A DNA stretch of 64,000 bases from Flavobacterium amnicola (GTDB taxonomy: Bacteria; Bacteroidota; Bacteroidia; Flavobacteriales; Flavobacteriaceae), in contig NZ_SBKO01000002.1 of assembly GCF_004122165.1 (NCBI RefSeq), forward strand, positions 1-64,000. The letters run 5' to 3'. A program made the translations under genes and the position numbers. Position 1 is the stretch's first letter; each line of letters begins with the position of its first letter. Below the pieces are notes generated by a model that worked only from the letters and a program-made list of their open reading frames with translations, made no database searches and was not told where the DNA came from. Below are positions 1 to 8,126 of the stretch, in pieces.

Positions 1-815
1 ATTCCGAGTACACTACTACCACATTGTTATCACAAGTATCGGAAGCAGTTAGGACTACTGGAGCAGGCACGGCATCACATTGAACGGTCACATCACTAGG
101 AACTTGTCCGTTGAATGTTGGCGCAGTTGTATCAATCACATTGACAATTTGAGTGTGTTGGGTATTGTTTCCAGCACAATCGGTTACCGACCAGTTGCGA
201 GTGATGGTATAAGTATTAGCACAAGCATCGTTTTGACCCGCAAAGGATTCCGAGTACACTACTACCACATTGTTATCACAAGTATCGGAAGCAGTTAGGA
301 CTACTGGAGCAGGCACGGCATCACATTGAACGGTTACATCACTAGGAAGTTGTCCGTTGAATGTTGGCGCAGTTGTATCAATCACATTGACAATTTGAGT
401 GTGTTGGGTATTGTTTCCAGCACAATCGGTTACCGACCAGTTACGAGTGATGGTATAAGTATTAGCACAAGCATCGTTTTGACCGGCAAAAGATTCTGAG
501 TACACCACTACCACATTGTTATCACAAGTATCGGAAGCAGTTAGGACTACTGGAGCAGGCACGGCATCACATTGAACGGTCACATCACTAGGAAGTTGTC
601 CGTTGAATGTTGGCGCAGTAGTATCAATCACATTGACAATTTGAGTGTGTTGGGTATTATTTCCAGCACAATCGGTTACCGACCAGTTGCGAGTGATGGT
701 ATAAGTATTAGCACAAGCATCGTTTTGACCGGCAAAAGATTCTGAGTACACCACTACCACATTGTTATCACAAGTATCGGAAGCAGTTAGGACTACAGGA
801 GCCGGAACAGCATCA
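1..815. repeat. Near-identical 246-bp tandem repeats in the adhesin gene
   Basis: The same sequence restarts at 1, 247, 493 and 739, giving an exact period of 246 bp (82 codons). By eye, copies 1 and 2 differ at about five positions. The copy starting at 739 matches well for roughly 75 bases and then diverges. The array continues past the left edge of the window. The exact multiple of three keeps the adhesin frame open, so copy-number change would lengthen or shorten the protein without breaking it. Confidence 0.95.
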
Positions 816-2242
816 CATTGTACCGTTACATTGGCTGGTAAACTTCCGTTGAATACTGGATTTGTTGTATCTTGAACTGTGATTGTTTGTGTATGTGAAG
901 ATGAATTTCCACAAGCATCAGTAAAAGTCCATTTTCTGTTGATGGTATACTGGCTTGCACAACTTGTAGAGGTAATAGTATCTACTCCTAAAACTGTAAT
1001 GTTTCCAGCACAAGCATCATTCGCAGTTAGTGAACTGTTTGCAGGTACATTATCACAGGAAACAATAGTGTTTTGAGGTAAAGAAGTTGGCAATACAGGA
1101 GGAGTTGTATCATTTATTTTAATGTTTTGAATACAAGTGGAAAAGGGTACACCATCAAAAAACAATATATAGGTTCTATTAAAATCGGCACCATCACCAT
1201 CAGAACAAACTGATGTGTCTCCAGAATCGCTACTGGTTATCGTCACAGTTTTGCCACAGGCATTGTAATTAAAAACAGATGATGGATTTGTAAGTGGGCT
1301 AGGAACCGAACAACCTTCAACGTTTATTGGTGATAATAAACAAGTTGCAGCAGGTACACAACATGAGGATACCGAAATTGTTCTAGGTACCCCAACAGCT
1401 GTGGTTGGAGGAGTATTACAATCAACAATCGTTAATGTAACTACGTAATCACCCGCACCACCATAATTTGAAAAATCAATGGTTAATGGACTTCCGTAAA
1501 ATGGAGAATCAGGAAGAGTAGGATGAGAAATTGGCACTCCATTTTTGGTAATATCCCATTTAAAAGAAGAGTAAGGAGGAGGGTTTGAACAAGTAACTCC
1601 ACCTGTTGTAGTAGAGGTAAATGTATACGATTGTGCTGCACTATTTACAGGACAAGTTCCTACGGCAGTAAAATCAGGTTTTATTGGAGTTATAACAATA
1701 AAATTTGTACTTAAATCATATTTAAAACATTTTGGACCTAAATCACAATCGGAGATATTACAAACATTTGAACCCGCTGAATTCCCCCATCCAATAATAA
1801 TATTTTTCAGAGAAAGAATTTCACCACATGACCATTGAATCGCAGCAGGTGCATTAGGTAAATAAATAAAAAAAGTACCTGAGCTTGTAGTGGCACAACT
1901 TTCATATCGAATGTGTTGTTGAAATACATTATCAACAAAAACATCAGCCTCAATTTGAGTACCATATCGAGTTGTTGCATTTTGATCCAAGGTTACTTTT
2001 AGATATCCATCAATAGGAGTGCCACTTAAACATGTAGTGGGTAAAGGTAAGTAACCTCCTAGACCATCCGGAGTTGAGGAAACTAGCTCAACCCTTTTTA
2101 TGTTAATGTCATTTGAGGTACAATTATTACATTGGTAAGTTGACTGTGCAAACGCAGTATTTGCAAATAGGGAAAGCATAAATAAAATAAAGATTTGTAC
2201 TATGTTTTTTCCCTGAAACAGCAAATGAGTAATACTTTTCAT
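1..2242 (-). CDS. Secreted HYR-type repeat adhesin, 5' part (partial)
   Basis: The reading frame is open from an ATG at 2242 to the window edge, so about 747 residues are visible and the C-terminus is missing. The first ~33 residues form a Sec signal peptide with a hydrophobic core and an Ala-Phe-Ala-Gln type end. A unique Cys-rich N-terminal region of about 300 residues follows, then 82-residue repeats resembling HYR/immunoglobulin-like modules: each carries a DTTAPTF-like opening, a VQCDAVPAP stretch, several spaced Cys and a DCAGN turn. Proteins of this build in Flavobacteriia are large cell-surface or gliding-associated adhesins that usually end in a T9SS sorting domain, but that end lies outside the window. 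The role as adhesin is inferred from architecture only. Confidence 0.8.
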   Translation of the reverse strand, partial: MKSITHLLFQGKNIVQIFILFMLSLFANTAFAQSTYQCNNCTSNDINIKRVELVSSTPDGLGGYLPLPTTCLSGTPIDGYLKVTLDQNATTRYGTQIEADVFVDNVFQQHIRYESCATTSSGTFFIYLPNAPAAIQWSCGEILSLKNIIIGWGNSAGSNVCNISDCDLGPKCFKYDLSTNFIVITPIKPDFTAVGTCPVNSAAQSYTFTSTTTGGVTCSNPPPYSSFKWDITKNGVPISHPTLPDSPFYGSPLTIDFSNYGGAGDYVVTLTIVDCNTPPTTAVGVPRTISVSSCCVPAATCLLSPINVEGCSVPSPLTNPSSVFNYNACGKTVTITSSDSGDTSVCSDGDGADFNRTYILFFDGVPFSTCIQNIKINDTTPPVLPTSLPQNTIVSCDNVPANSSLTANDACAGNITVLGVDTITSTSCASQYTINRKWTFTDACGNSSSHTQTITVQDTTNPVFNGSLPANVTVQCDAVPAPVVLTASDTCDNNVVVVYSESFAGQNDACANTYTITRNWSVTDCAGNNTQHTQIVNVIDTTAPTFNGQLPSDVTVQCDAVPAPVVLTASDTCDNNVVVVYSESFAGQNDACANTYTITRNWSVTDCAGNNTQHTQIVNVIDTTAPTFNGQLPSDVTVQCDAVPAPVVLTASDTCDNNVVVVYSESFAGQNDACANTYTITRNWSVTDCAGNNTQHTQIVNVIDTTAPTFNGQVPSDVTVQCDAVPAPVVLTASDTCDNNVVVVYSE

Positions 2243-2592
2243 AAGCCTAGATTTTTTTAGATTAAATTATTTGAGACAACGACTCGGCTAAAACTTTTTG
2301 AGTTATAGCAATAATAAATTGTTAATCAATAAATTATATAATTTATTCTGAGGGAAAATCTGTTGTAAATTCAAAAAGTGGTTGTTAGAATTTACATTTT
2401 GGAGAATTTGTATTAAAAGCTTTTCTTACCTTTAACAGAGCTAAATTATTATATTAAGTATTACGATTTTCATTTTGTTTCCGTTTTTCGATAAACACGC
2501 CAATAATATCTATGAATTAACAATTTTTTTGTAAATATCAACTTTTAATACACTGTTTCAAGTAGCCATTTTTCACTAATAATCAGTAGTTT
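2243..2592. other. AT-rich divergent intergenic region
   Basis: This 350-base gap separates the adhesin (minus strand) from the sixA-like gene (plus strand). It must hold both promoters, but I see no clean TAnnTTTG box close to either start. No RNA gene, repeat or coding frame is evident. Confidence 0.5.
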
Positions 2593-3075
2593 ATGAAATC
2601 ATTAATAATAGTTAGGCATGCGAAATCAAGTTGGGATACACCACTTGACGATAAAAAAAGACCTTTAATCGATGGGGGTAGACAGGCTATTAAAAAGGTA
2701 GGACAAATTGCACAAGAATTGATTACTGCTGACTATGAAGTTTGGAGTAGTACCGCAGTTAGAGCAACCGAAACGGCCTTAATTTTCTGTGAATCCGTTG
2801 GAATTTCGCCTTCAAAAATTCAATTTGAGGATAGTTTGTATACATTTAATGAAAGTCAATTAGAAAAAGAAATAAAAAAATGCAGTAATAAAAAAAATAA
2901 ACTAATTCTTTTTGGACATAATGAGGCTATTACAAATTTTGTCAATAAATTTGGAGATGAAACCATTTTTAATGTTCCAACAGCAGGATTGGTTTTCTTA
3001 CAATTTGATGTTAAAAATTGGGAAGACATTAACAAAGGAAGAACTATTAAAAAAATATTTCCTAAAGAGATTTAA
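2593..3075 (+). CDS. SixA-like histidine phosphatase
   Basis: This 160-residue protein belongs to the histidine phosphatase (phosphoglycerate mutase-like) superfamily. The catalytic R8-H9 pair sits in the N-terminal IVRHAKSSWD motif, and the second conserved His is in LFGHNEAI near residue 108. The length fits SixA, which in E. coli removes phosphate from His-phosphorylated phosphotransfer domains; the substrate here is unknown. The gene lies 12 bases before ppk1 in the same frame and probably shares its transcript, so a link to polyphosphate metabolism is possible but inferred. Confidence 0.85.
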   Translation: MKSLIIVRHAKSSWDTPLDDKKRPLIDGGRQAIKKVGQIAQELITADYEVWSSTAVRATETALIFCESVGISPSKIQFEDSLYTFNESQLEKEIKKCSNKKNKLILFGHNEAITNFVNKFGDETIFNVPTAGLVFLQFDVKNWEDINKGRTIKKIFPKEI

Positions 3076-3087
3076 AAACATACGTCA

Positions 3088-5196
3088 TTGACAGAAAATA
3101 AATACATAGACCGAGAAAAAAGCTGGTTGGCTTTTAATTTTAGAGTATTACAAGAAGCGGGCGATGAGCGAGTACCATTGTTAGATAGATTGCGTTTCCT
3201 TGGAATTTTTTCCAATAATTTGGATGAGTTCTTTAGAGTACGTTATGCTGCTATACGTCGTTTGGCCTTATCAGGTATAACTGGTGAAAGAGAATTGGGT
3301 GGAATTTCAGCGCAAGATTTGTTAAAATATATTACCGAAACAGTTATCGATCAACAATCGGAAAGTTTACGTATTTTGAGTATTATCGAAAAGGAACTTG
3401 AAAAAGAAAACGTATTCATCATCAACGAAACCGAAATCAATAAAGAACAACAAGATTTTATTCGCGATTTTTTTATCCAGAAAGTAAGTCCGGAGTTGGT
3501 AACCATTATCTTAAATGATTTGGATGAATTTCCATTATTGCGAGATACTTCGGGTTATTTAGCCGTAAAATTGGTGATGAAACCAAGCGAAACCTCTTCC
3601 ATCCTTGAAAAAATAAAAATCAAGAAAGACATTCGGTATGCCGTTATCGAAATGCCGAAGACCATCAATCGTTTTGTAGTGCTTCCATCGAATAATGACA
3701 AACAATATATTATTCTATTGGACGACGTGATCCGATTTAATTTAAATCAAATCTTTAATATTTTCGATTATGAAAGTATTTCGGCACACATGATCAAAAT
3801 TACGCGTGATGCCCAATTGGAATTGGATTCGGATTTGAATAAAAGCTTTATGGAAAAAATTTCTTCGAGTGTGAAAGACAGAAGAATTGGGGAACCCGTC
3901 CGATTTGTGTACGATCAAACCATTGAAAAGGATACGCTAAAATTCTTTTTACACCGCATGGGAATTGATTCTAAAGACAGTTTAATTCCGGGTGGACGCT
4001 ATCATAACCGTCGTGATTACATGGATTTTCCAAATCTGGGACGTTACGATTTACTGTACAAAACCAATACACCTCTTCCAGTCGAAGGTTTGAGTCTTGA
4101 AGGTAGTATATTGAAAAGAATTGAAAACAAAGATTATTTGGTCAATGCACCTTACCAATCATTTGCTTACATCATCAAATTTTTGAGAGAAGCGGCGCTT
4201 GATCCAAAAGTTACAGCGATAAAAATTACCTTATACCGATTATCAAAAAATTCGCAAATTGTTAGTTCATTAATTAATGCCGCTAAAAACGGAAAGAAAG
4301 TTACCGTACAAATTGAATTGCAAGCACGTTTTGATGAAGCCAGTAATATCTCTTATGCTGAAATGATGCAAACAGAAGGGGTGGAACTGATTTTTGGAGT
4401 AAAAGGTTTAAAAGTACATAGTAAAGTATGTTATATTGAGCGTATCGACGAAAAAGGAAAATTGAAACGTTATGGTATTGTCTCTACCGGTAATTTTAAC
4501 GAAGGAAGTGCCAAAGTGTACACCGATGTGACTTTGTTTACGGCACATCAGCAAATACTGAAAGATATGGCGAAAGTTTTCGAATTTTTCCAAATCAATT
4601 ATAGAGTACACCGCTACAAACATTTAATTGTTTCGCCACATTATACACGTTCTAAGTTTATGAAACTCATAGACAGAGAAATTTTGAATGCCAATTTAGG
4701 TCGACCTGCTTATATTAAACTGAAAATGAATAGTTTGTCGGATTATAAAATGATCGATAAACTCTACGACGCCAGTAGAGCAGGTGTAAAAATTCAATTG
4801 ATTGTCCGTGGCATTTGTTCTTTAATTCCTGGTGTGGAAGGAATGAGCGAAAATATTGAGGCCATTTCTATTGTAGATGCCTATTTAGAGCACTCTCGCG
4901 TATATATTTTTGGAAACGAAGATAATCCAGAAGTTTTTATTTCTTCGGCCGATTTTATGAGTCGAAATCTAGATAGTAGAGTAGAAGTAACCTGCCCGAT
5001 TTATGATGAAGACATCAAAAGAGAATTAATTGAAACCTTCGATATTGGTTGGAAAGGAAATGTAAAAGTCCGTTTTCACTCTGAAAAATTAGATAATAAG
5101 TATAGAATGCGTGGGGATAATCCAGTTTTTAGAGCTCAGCTTGAAACCTATAAATATTACCGAGACAAACTAGAAGTATTAACTGAAAAAGTTTAA
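3088..5196 (+). CDS. ppk1: Polyphosphate kinase 1
   Basis: This 702-residue protein has the usual PPK1 length and order: N-terminal helical domain (with FSNNLDEFFRVR near 41-52), middle domain, and two phospholipase-D-like C-terminal domains. The likely phosphorylated His is H444 in the VHSKVCYI motif, and the second conserved HSR is at H602. It reversibly moves the terminal phosphate of ATP onto polyphosphate chains. No ATG exists near the 5' end; TTG at 3088 is the only sensible start after the sixA stop, and it is in the same frame as sixA, 12 bases beyond that stop. The downstream gene is an exopolyphosphatase, so synthesis and breakdown are encoded together. Confidence 0.96.
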   Translation: MTENKYIDREKSWLAFNFRVLQEAGDERVPLLDRLRFLGIFSNNLDEFFRVRYAAIRRLALSGITGERELGGISAQDLLKYITETVIDQQSESLRILSIIEKELEKENVFIINETEINKEQQDFIRDFFIQKVSPELVTIILNDLDEFPLLRDTSGYLAVKLVMKPSETSSILEKIKIKKDIRYAVIEMPKTINRFVVLPSNNDKQYIILLDDVIRFNLNQIFNIFDYESISAHMIKITRDAQLELDSDLNKSFMEKISSSVKDRRIGEPVRFVYDQTIEKDTLKFFLHRMGIDSKDSLIPGGRYHNRRDYMDFPNLGRYDLLYKTNTPLPVEGLSLEGSILKRIENKDYLVNAPYQSFAYIIKFLREAALDPKVTAIKITLYRLSKNSQIVSSLINAAKNGKKVTVQIELQARFDEASNISYAEMMQTEGVELIFGVKGLKVHSKVCYIERIDEKGKLKRYGIVSTGNFNEGSAKVYTDVTLFTAHQQILKDMAKVFEFFQINYRVHRYKHLIVSPHYTRSKFMKLIDREILNANLGRPAYIKLKMNSLSDYKMIDKLYDASRAGVKIQLIVRGICSLIPGVEGMSENIEAISIVDAYLEHSRVYIFGNEDNPEVFISSADFMSRNLDSRVEVTCPIYDEDIKRELIETFDIGWKGNVKVRFHSEKLDNKYRMRGDNPVFRAQLETYKYYRDKLEVLTEKV

Positions 5197-5237
5197 TACA
5201 ATTAGTAAATCAACAGTTCAAAAATTGACAAATTAGA

Positions 5238-6128
5238 ATGATTACAATTAAAAAATATGCAGCAATAGATATTGGTTCCAATGCCATGCGTTTGTTGATT
5301 ATGAATATTGTTGAACAAGAAGGTGCCGCACCGCAGTTTAATAAAAGTGCCTTGTTTCGTGTGCCTATTCGTTTGGGACAGGATGCTTTTACTGTGGGTG
5401 AAATAACTGAGGAAAACATTGACCGAATGGTTGATGCTATGAAAGCCTATAAATTACTAATGGGCGTTTATAAAGTGGAACGCTATATGGCCTGTGCTAC
5501 TTCTGCCATGCGTGAAGCGTATAACGGAAAAGAAGTAGTCGATATCATCAAGAAAAAAGCCGATATCAAAATTGAAATTATTGATGGTAAAAAAGAAGCA
5601 GCGATTATTGCGAGTTCCGATTTACATCAGTTTATCAAAACCGAACAAACCTATTTATATGTCGATGTTGGTGGTGGAAGTACGGAGTTTTCATTATTTT
5701 CTGAAGGAAAAATGGTAGCTTCCAAATCCTTCAAAAACGGAACGGTTCGTCTGTTAAATAAAATGGTTAACGAAGTGGTGTGGGAAGAAATTGAAAAATG
5801 GATTAAAACCAATACCCAAGATTACGATAACATCACTCTAATTGGTTCGGGTGGCAACATCAATAAAATTTTCAAACTCTCTGGAAAATTGCAAGACAAA
5901 CCGTTGTCGTATATTTATTTGAATACACAATACCAATATTTAAATTCACTTTCTTACGAACAACGCATCGCCGAATTAGCGTTAAATACTGACCGTGCCG
6001 ACGTAATCATTCACGCATTGAGTATTTATTTGAAAGCAATGAAATGGAGTGGTTCTAATAAAATTTACGTTCCAAAAATTGGACTTTCCGACGGAATTGT
6101 GAAAGCGATGTATTATGATAAGATATAG
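5238..6128 (+). CDS. ppx: Ppx/GppA exopolyphosphatase family protein
   Basis: A 296-residue member of the Ppx/GppA family in the ASKHA fold. The first phosphate-binding motif is AIDIGSNAMRLL near residue 9, the second is VDVGGGSTEFSL near 143, and a Gly-rich GSGGNI motif follows. It lacks the C-terminal HD domain of long Ppx proteins, which is common in Bacteroidota. It should release phosphate from polyphosphate ends, and possibly act on pppGpp; the family alone does not separate these activities. It lies 41 bases after ppk1. Confidence 0.9.
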   Translation: MITIKKYAAIDIGSNAMRLLIMNIVEQEGAAPQFNKSALFRVPIRLGQDAFTVGEITEENIDRMVDAMKAYKLLMGVYKVERYMACATSAMREAYNGKEVVDIIKKKADIKIEIIDGKKEAAIIASSDLHQFIKTEQTYLYVDVGGGSTEFSLFSEGKMVASKSFKNGTVRLLNKMVNEVVWEEIEKWIKTNTQDYDNITLIGSGGNINKIFKLSGKLQDKPLSYIYLNTQYQYLNSLSYEQRIAELALNTDRADVIIHALSIYLKAMKWSGSNKIYVPKIGLSDGIVKAMYYDKI

Positions 6129-6232
6129 GTTATTATGAGTTTAGAATTAATGCCTTACAATTTAAATGAATAGTGAAAAATGCATAGATATTAAATAATT
6201 CGAGCTATTTTTAAAACTACTGTCGTAGGTAT

Positions 6233-7297
6233 TTATTCATTAATTTTTCTTTTGCAAAATTGTGTCCAACTTTCATTGCTTGGGTCAGAATATAGGATTG
6301 GATTTTTTCCATAAAATGTCACATTTTCAACTCCAACTGCATCTGCTCTTTCTTTTAATTCTCTTGCGTGAAAAGCGTGATGCGAAGGTATGTCTGAAGT
6401 ATATGGACTATAAGGGTTAACTACATCTCTCAGTGTATTATTTATCCAAATTTCAGGGTCGTCGGAAGTCATTAAAGATAACATATCAATTTCTGCTCTA
6501 TAAATATCAATGCTAGGCGATTCGTATTGAACATTTGAGGAAACTCCATAAATTTTTTGAATGTTTCCTGTTTCATTCGACAATATTTGTGACCAAGTTA
6601 CTCCATAATCAATAAAAACATCATTAACCCAACGGTCTTCAATGTTGTAGCTCGCTTGAGTTTCTCTTGCTACTACACCTTTTACTCTACTTGATTCTCT
6701 CAAAACAAGGTCGCTGTTTTGAGAATCTGCAAAGTCATTATTAAATGCTATCCAAAGTGAAGTGCTTGCTCCAGCTGAATTTCCTGCTAAAACTATTTTA
6801 TTTTTGTTAATGTTAAAATCACTTGCCCTGCTCCGGATATATTGTAAAGCTCTCCTTACATCTGACATAGGCTTTTTAACGCCTTCCGTTTCTCCCGTAT
6901 TATTTAGATAGGTATAACGAATAGTAGCAAAAGCAATTTTGTTTTGTAAAAAGTAACGAATGTCTGTTGGGAAATCCCATGCTCCACCTGATTGAACAGT
7001 ATATACAAAATCTTTGTCACCACTTGTAAAACCTCCACCGTGAACATATATAACTAAACCTGTTGGAGTGCTTGAATTTGGTAGCCAAATATCAAATTGA
7101 GTTCTTGATTTGTTATCATATGCAATGTCTTTTGCAAATTTTGCATTCGTACCTTGCAAATCAAATGGAGAATTTGAAAAAGTTATATTTGAATTTTGAA
7201 TTATTGGAATTACTTGATTTTCTTCATTTTTACTACAACTAAATGTAAATAATACAATTAATAAAAAAATAATAAATTGTTTATGGTATGTTTTCAT
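6233..7297 (-). CDS. Alpha/beta-hydrolase lipoprotein (esterase/BD-FAE-like)
   Basis: A 354-residue protein with an SPII signal peptide; the lipobox Cys is C21 in LFTFSC. The alpha/beta-hydrolase fold is shown by the oxyanion-hole motif HGGG at 86-89 and the nucleophile elbow GNSAG with S174. A His-rich stretch (PSHHAFHA) near residue 314 probably supplies the catalytic His. This arrangement resembles carboxylesterases and BD-FAE-type enzymes. The likely location is the outer membrane or periplasmic lipid face, and the substrate is unknown. It stands alone, convergent with ppx. Confidence 0.82.
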   Translation of the reverse strand: MKTYHKQFIIFLLIVLFTFSCSKNEENQVIPIIQNSNITFSNSPFDLQGTNAKFAKDIAYDNKSRTQFDIWLPNSSTPTGLVIYVHGGGFTSGDKDFVYTVQSGGAWDFPTDIRYFLQNKIAFATIRYTYLNNTGETEGVKKPMSDVRRALQYIRSRASDFNINKNKIVLAGNSAGASTSLWIAFNNDFADSQNSDLVLRESSRVKGVVARETQASYNIEDRWVNDVFIDYGVTWSQILSNETGNIQKIYGVSSNVQYESPSIDIYRAEIDMLSLMTSDDPEIWINNTLRDVVNPYSPYTSDIPSHHAFHARELKERADAVGVENVTFYGKNPILYSDPSNESWTQFCKRKINE

Positions 7298-7430
7298 ATT
7301 ATTCTATTTTTTTGAAATAATTGTCTGAATATCATAAATATACGCAACTTTTATTTACATACGAAAACAAAAAGATAAAAGTATTTGCAGGGCTGATTAT
7401 TACCCAAGTAATTATAAAATAATTTGTAGA

Positions 7431-8126
7431 TTACAAATCCAAATCAAAGGTTTTTCTAAGCAAGTCTAAAGCTGGATTAATTCCGTTTAAACGATCGTAT
7501 TTTTCTTGTGTCGTGAATGCCTTTTTCAATTCAATACTTTCGTTAATTTTGATGTCAATGGTGATGTTATGATTGTGTAATTTTCCACGTAAATAGCCTA
7601 ATAAATCGTGTTTTTCACTTTCAAAATCAATCTTAGAGCTTTCGTTAGGCAATTCGTGAATGATTCTTGTCCCGTCTAATTTCGGGTCATTAATTAACAA
7701 TAATGCTTCTACAATTTTATAACCTTTTTCTCCTAATCGGTTGGCATATTTTACCCATTGCTCCAACATTTGAGTTTCCGTAAAAGGCTCTGTAGGCAAT
7801 TCGTCGTGGTGTCTCTGAACCGGTTTTAATTGTGCTTCCAATTCTTTTTTTGCACGAATACTTGATAAGGATAATGCCGAAACTTTTGGAGCATCAGACA
7901 TTGCGAGGGACGAAGCAATCCCAACATCATTACGATCCTGCGAAGCAATCTCAACATGACTAGGAGCTTGCGAAGCAATCTCAACGTCATTGCGAGCTTG
8001 AGAAGCAATCTCAACATGACTTGGAGCTTGCGAAGCAATCTCAACTTCTAACTTTGTACTTTGTACTTCGGTTATTGAATATCCAGAATTTCTAAAATAA
8101 GTCGGAGGAATTATAAAGGACTTAGC
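7431..8126 (-). CDS. dnaX: DnaX tau-specific C-terminal extension (-1 frame)
   Basis: This stretch has no start of its own that is needed. It is the -1 frame continuation of dnaX after the A10 tract at 8127-8136. Read from the GCT codon at 8126 it is open for 231 codons to the stop at 7431. It begins with a SFIIPPTYF segment, runs through five 10-residue repeats, and ends in a C-terminal domain (SLSSIRAKKELEAQ onward) of the sort that contacts DnaE and DnaB in tau. Joined to the gamma part, it gives a protein of about 588 residues, near the usual Flavobacterium DnaX length. An ATG at 7901 lies inside it, but independent translation from there is less likely. Confidence 0.8.
   Translation of the reverse strand, partial: AKSFIIPPTYFRNSGYSITEVQSTKLEVEIASQAPSHVEIASQARNDVEIASQAPSHVEIASQDRNDVGIASSLAMSDAPKVSALSLSSIRAKKELEAQLKPVQRHHDELPTEPFTETQMLEQWVKYANRLGEKGYKIVEALLLINDPKLDGTRIIHELPNESSKIDFESEKHDLLGYLRGKLHNHNITIDIKINESIELKKAFTTQEKYDRLNGINPALDLLRKTFDLDL
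7901..8045 (-). repeat. Five 30-bp REP-like direct repeats inside dnaX
   Basis: On the plus strand the word GAAGCAATC recurs at 7912, 7942, 7972, 8002 and 8032, exactly 30 bases apart and without spacers. Intervening words alternate between a GTCATTGCGAGC-like and a CATGACTTGGAGC-like form. In the tau frame they encode the decapeptides EIASQAPSHV and EIASQARNDV. The GTCATTGCGAGC...GAAGCAATC form matches the element at 34356-34381, so this is a local expansion of a dispersed genomic repeat. Confidence 0.9.

Noticed and set aside
80..298. Plus-strand frame antisense to the adhesin repeats
   Set aside because: Lies opposite the open adhesin frame, which has a signal peptide and clear repeat protein features.
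7422..7438. Hairpin ATTTGTA-GAT-TACAAAT at the dnaX stop
   Set aside because: AT-only, weak stem without clear T run; may contribute to termination but not supported.
7826..8044. Short frame encoding LLRKLQVMLR-like repeats
   Set aside because: It is a shadow of the 30-bp repeat array in another frame; the tau frame explains the sequence.
7901..8045. CRISPR-like 30-bp spaced repeats
   Set aside because: The units are directly adjacent, with no unique spacers, and are in frame with dnaX; no cas gene is near.
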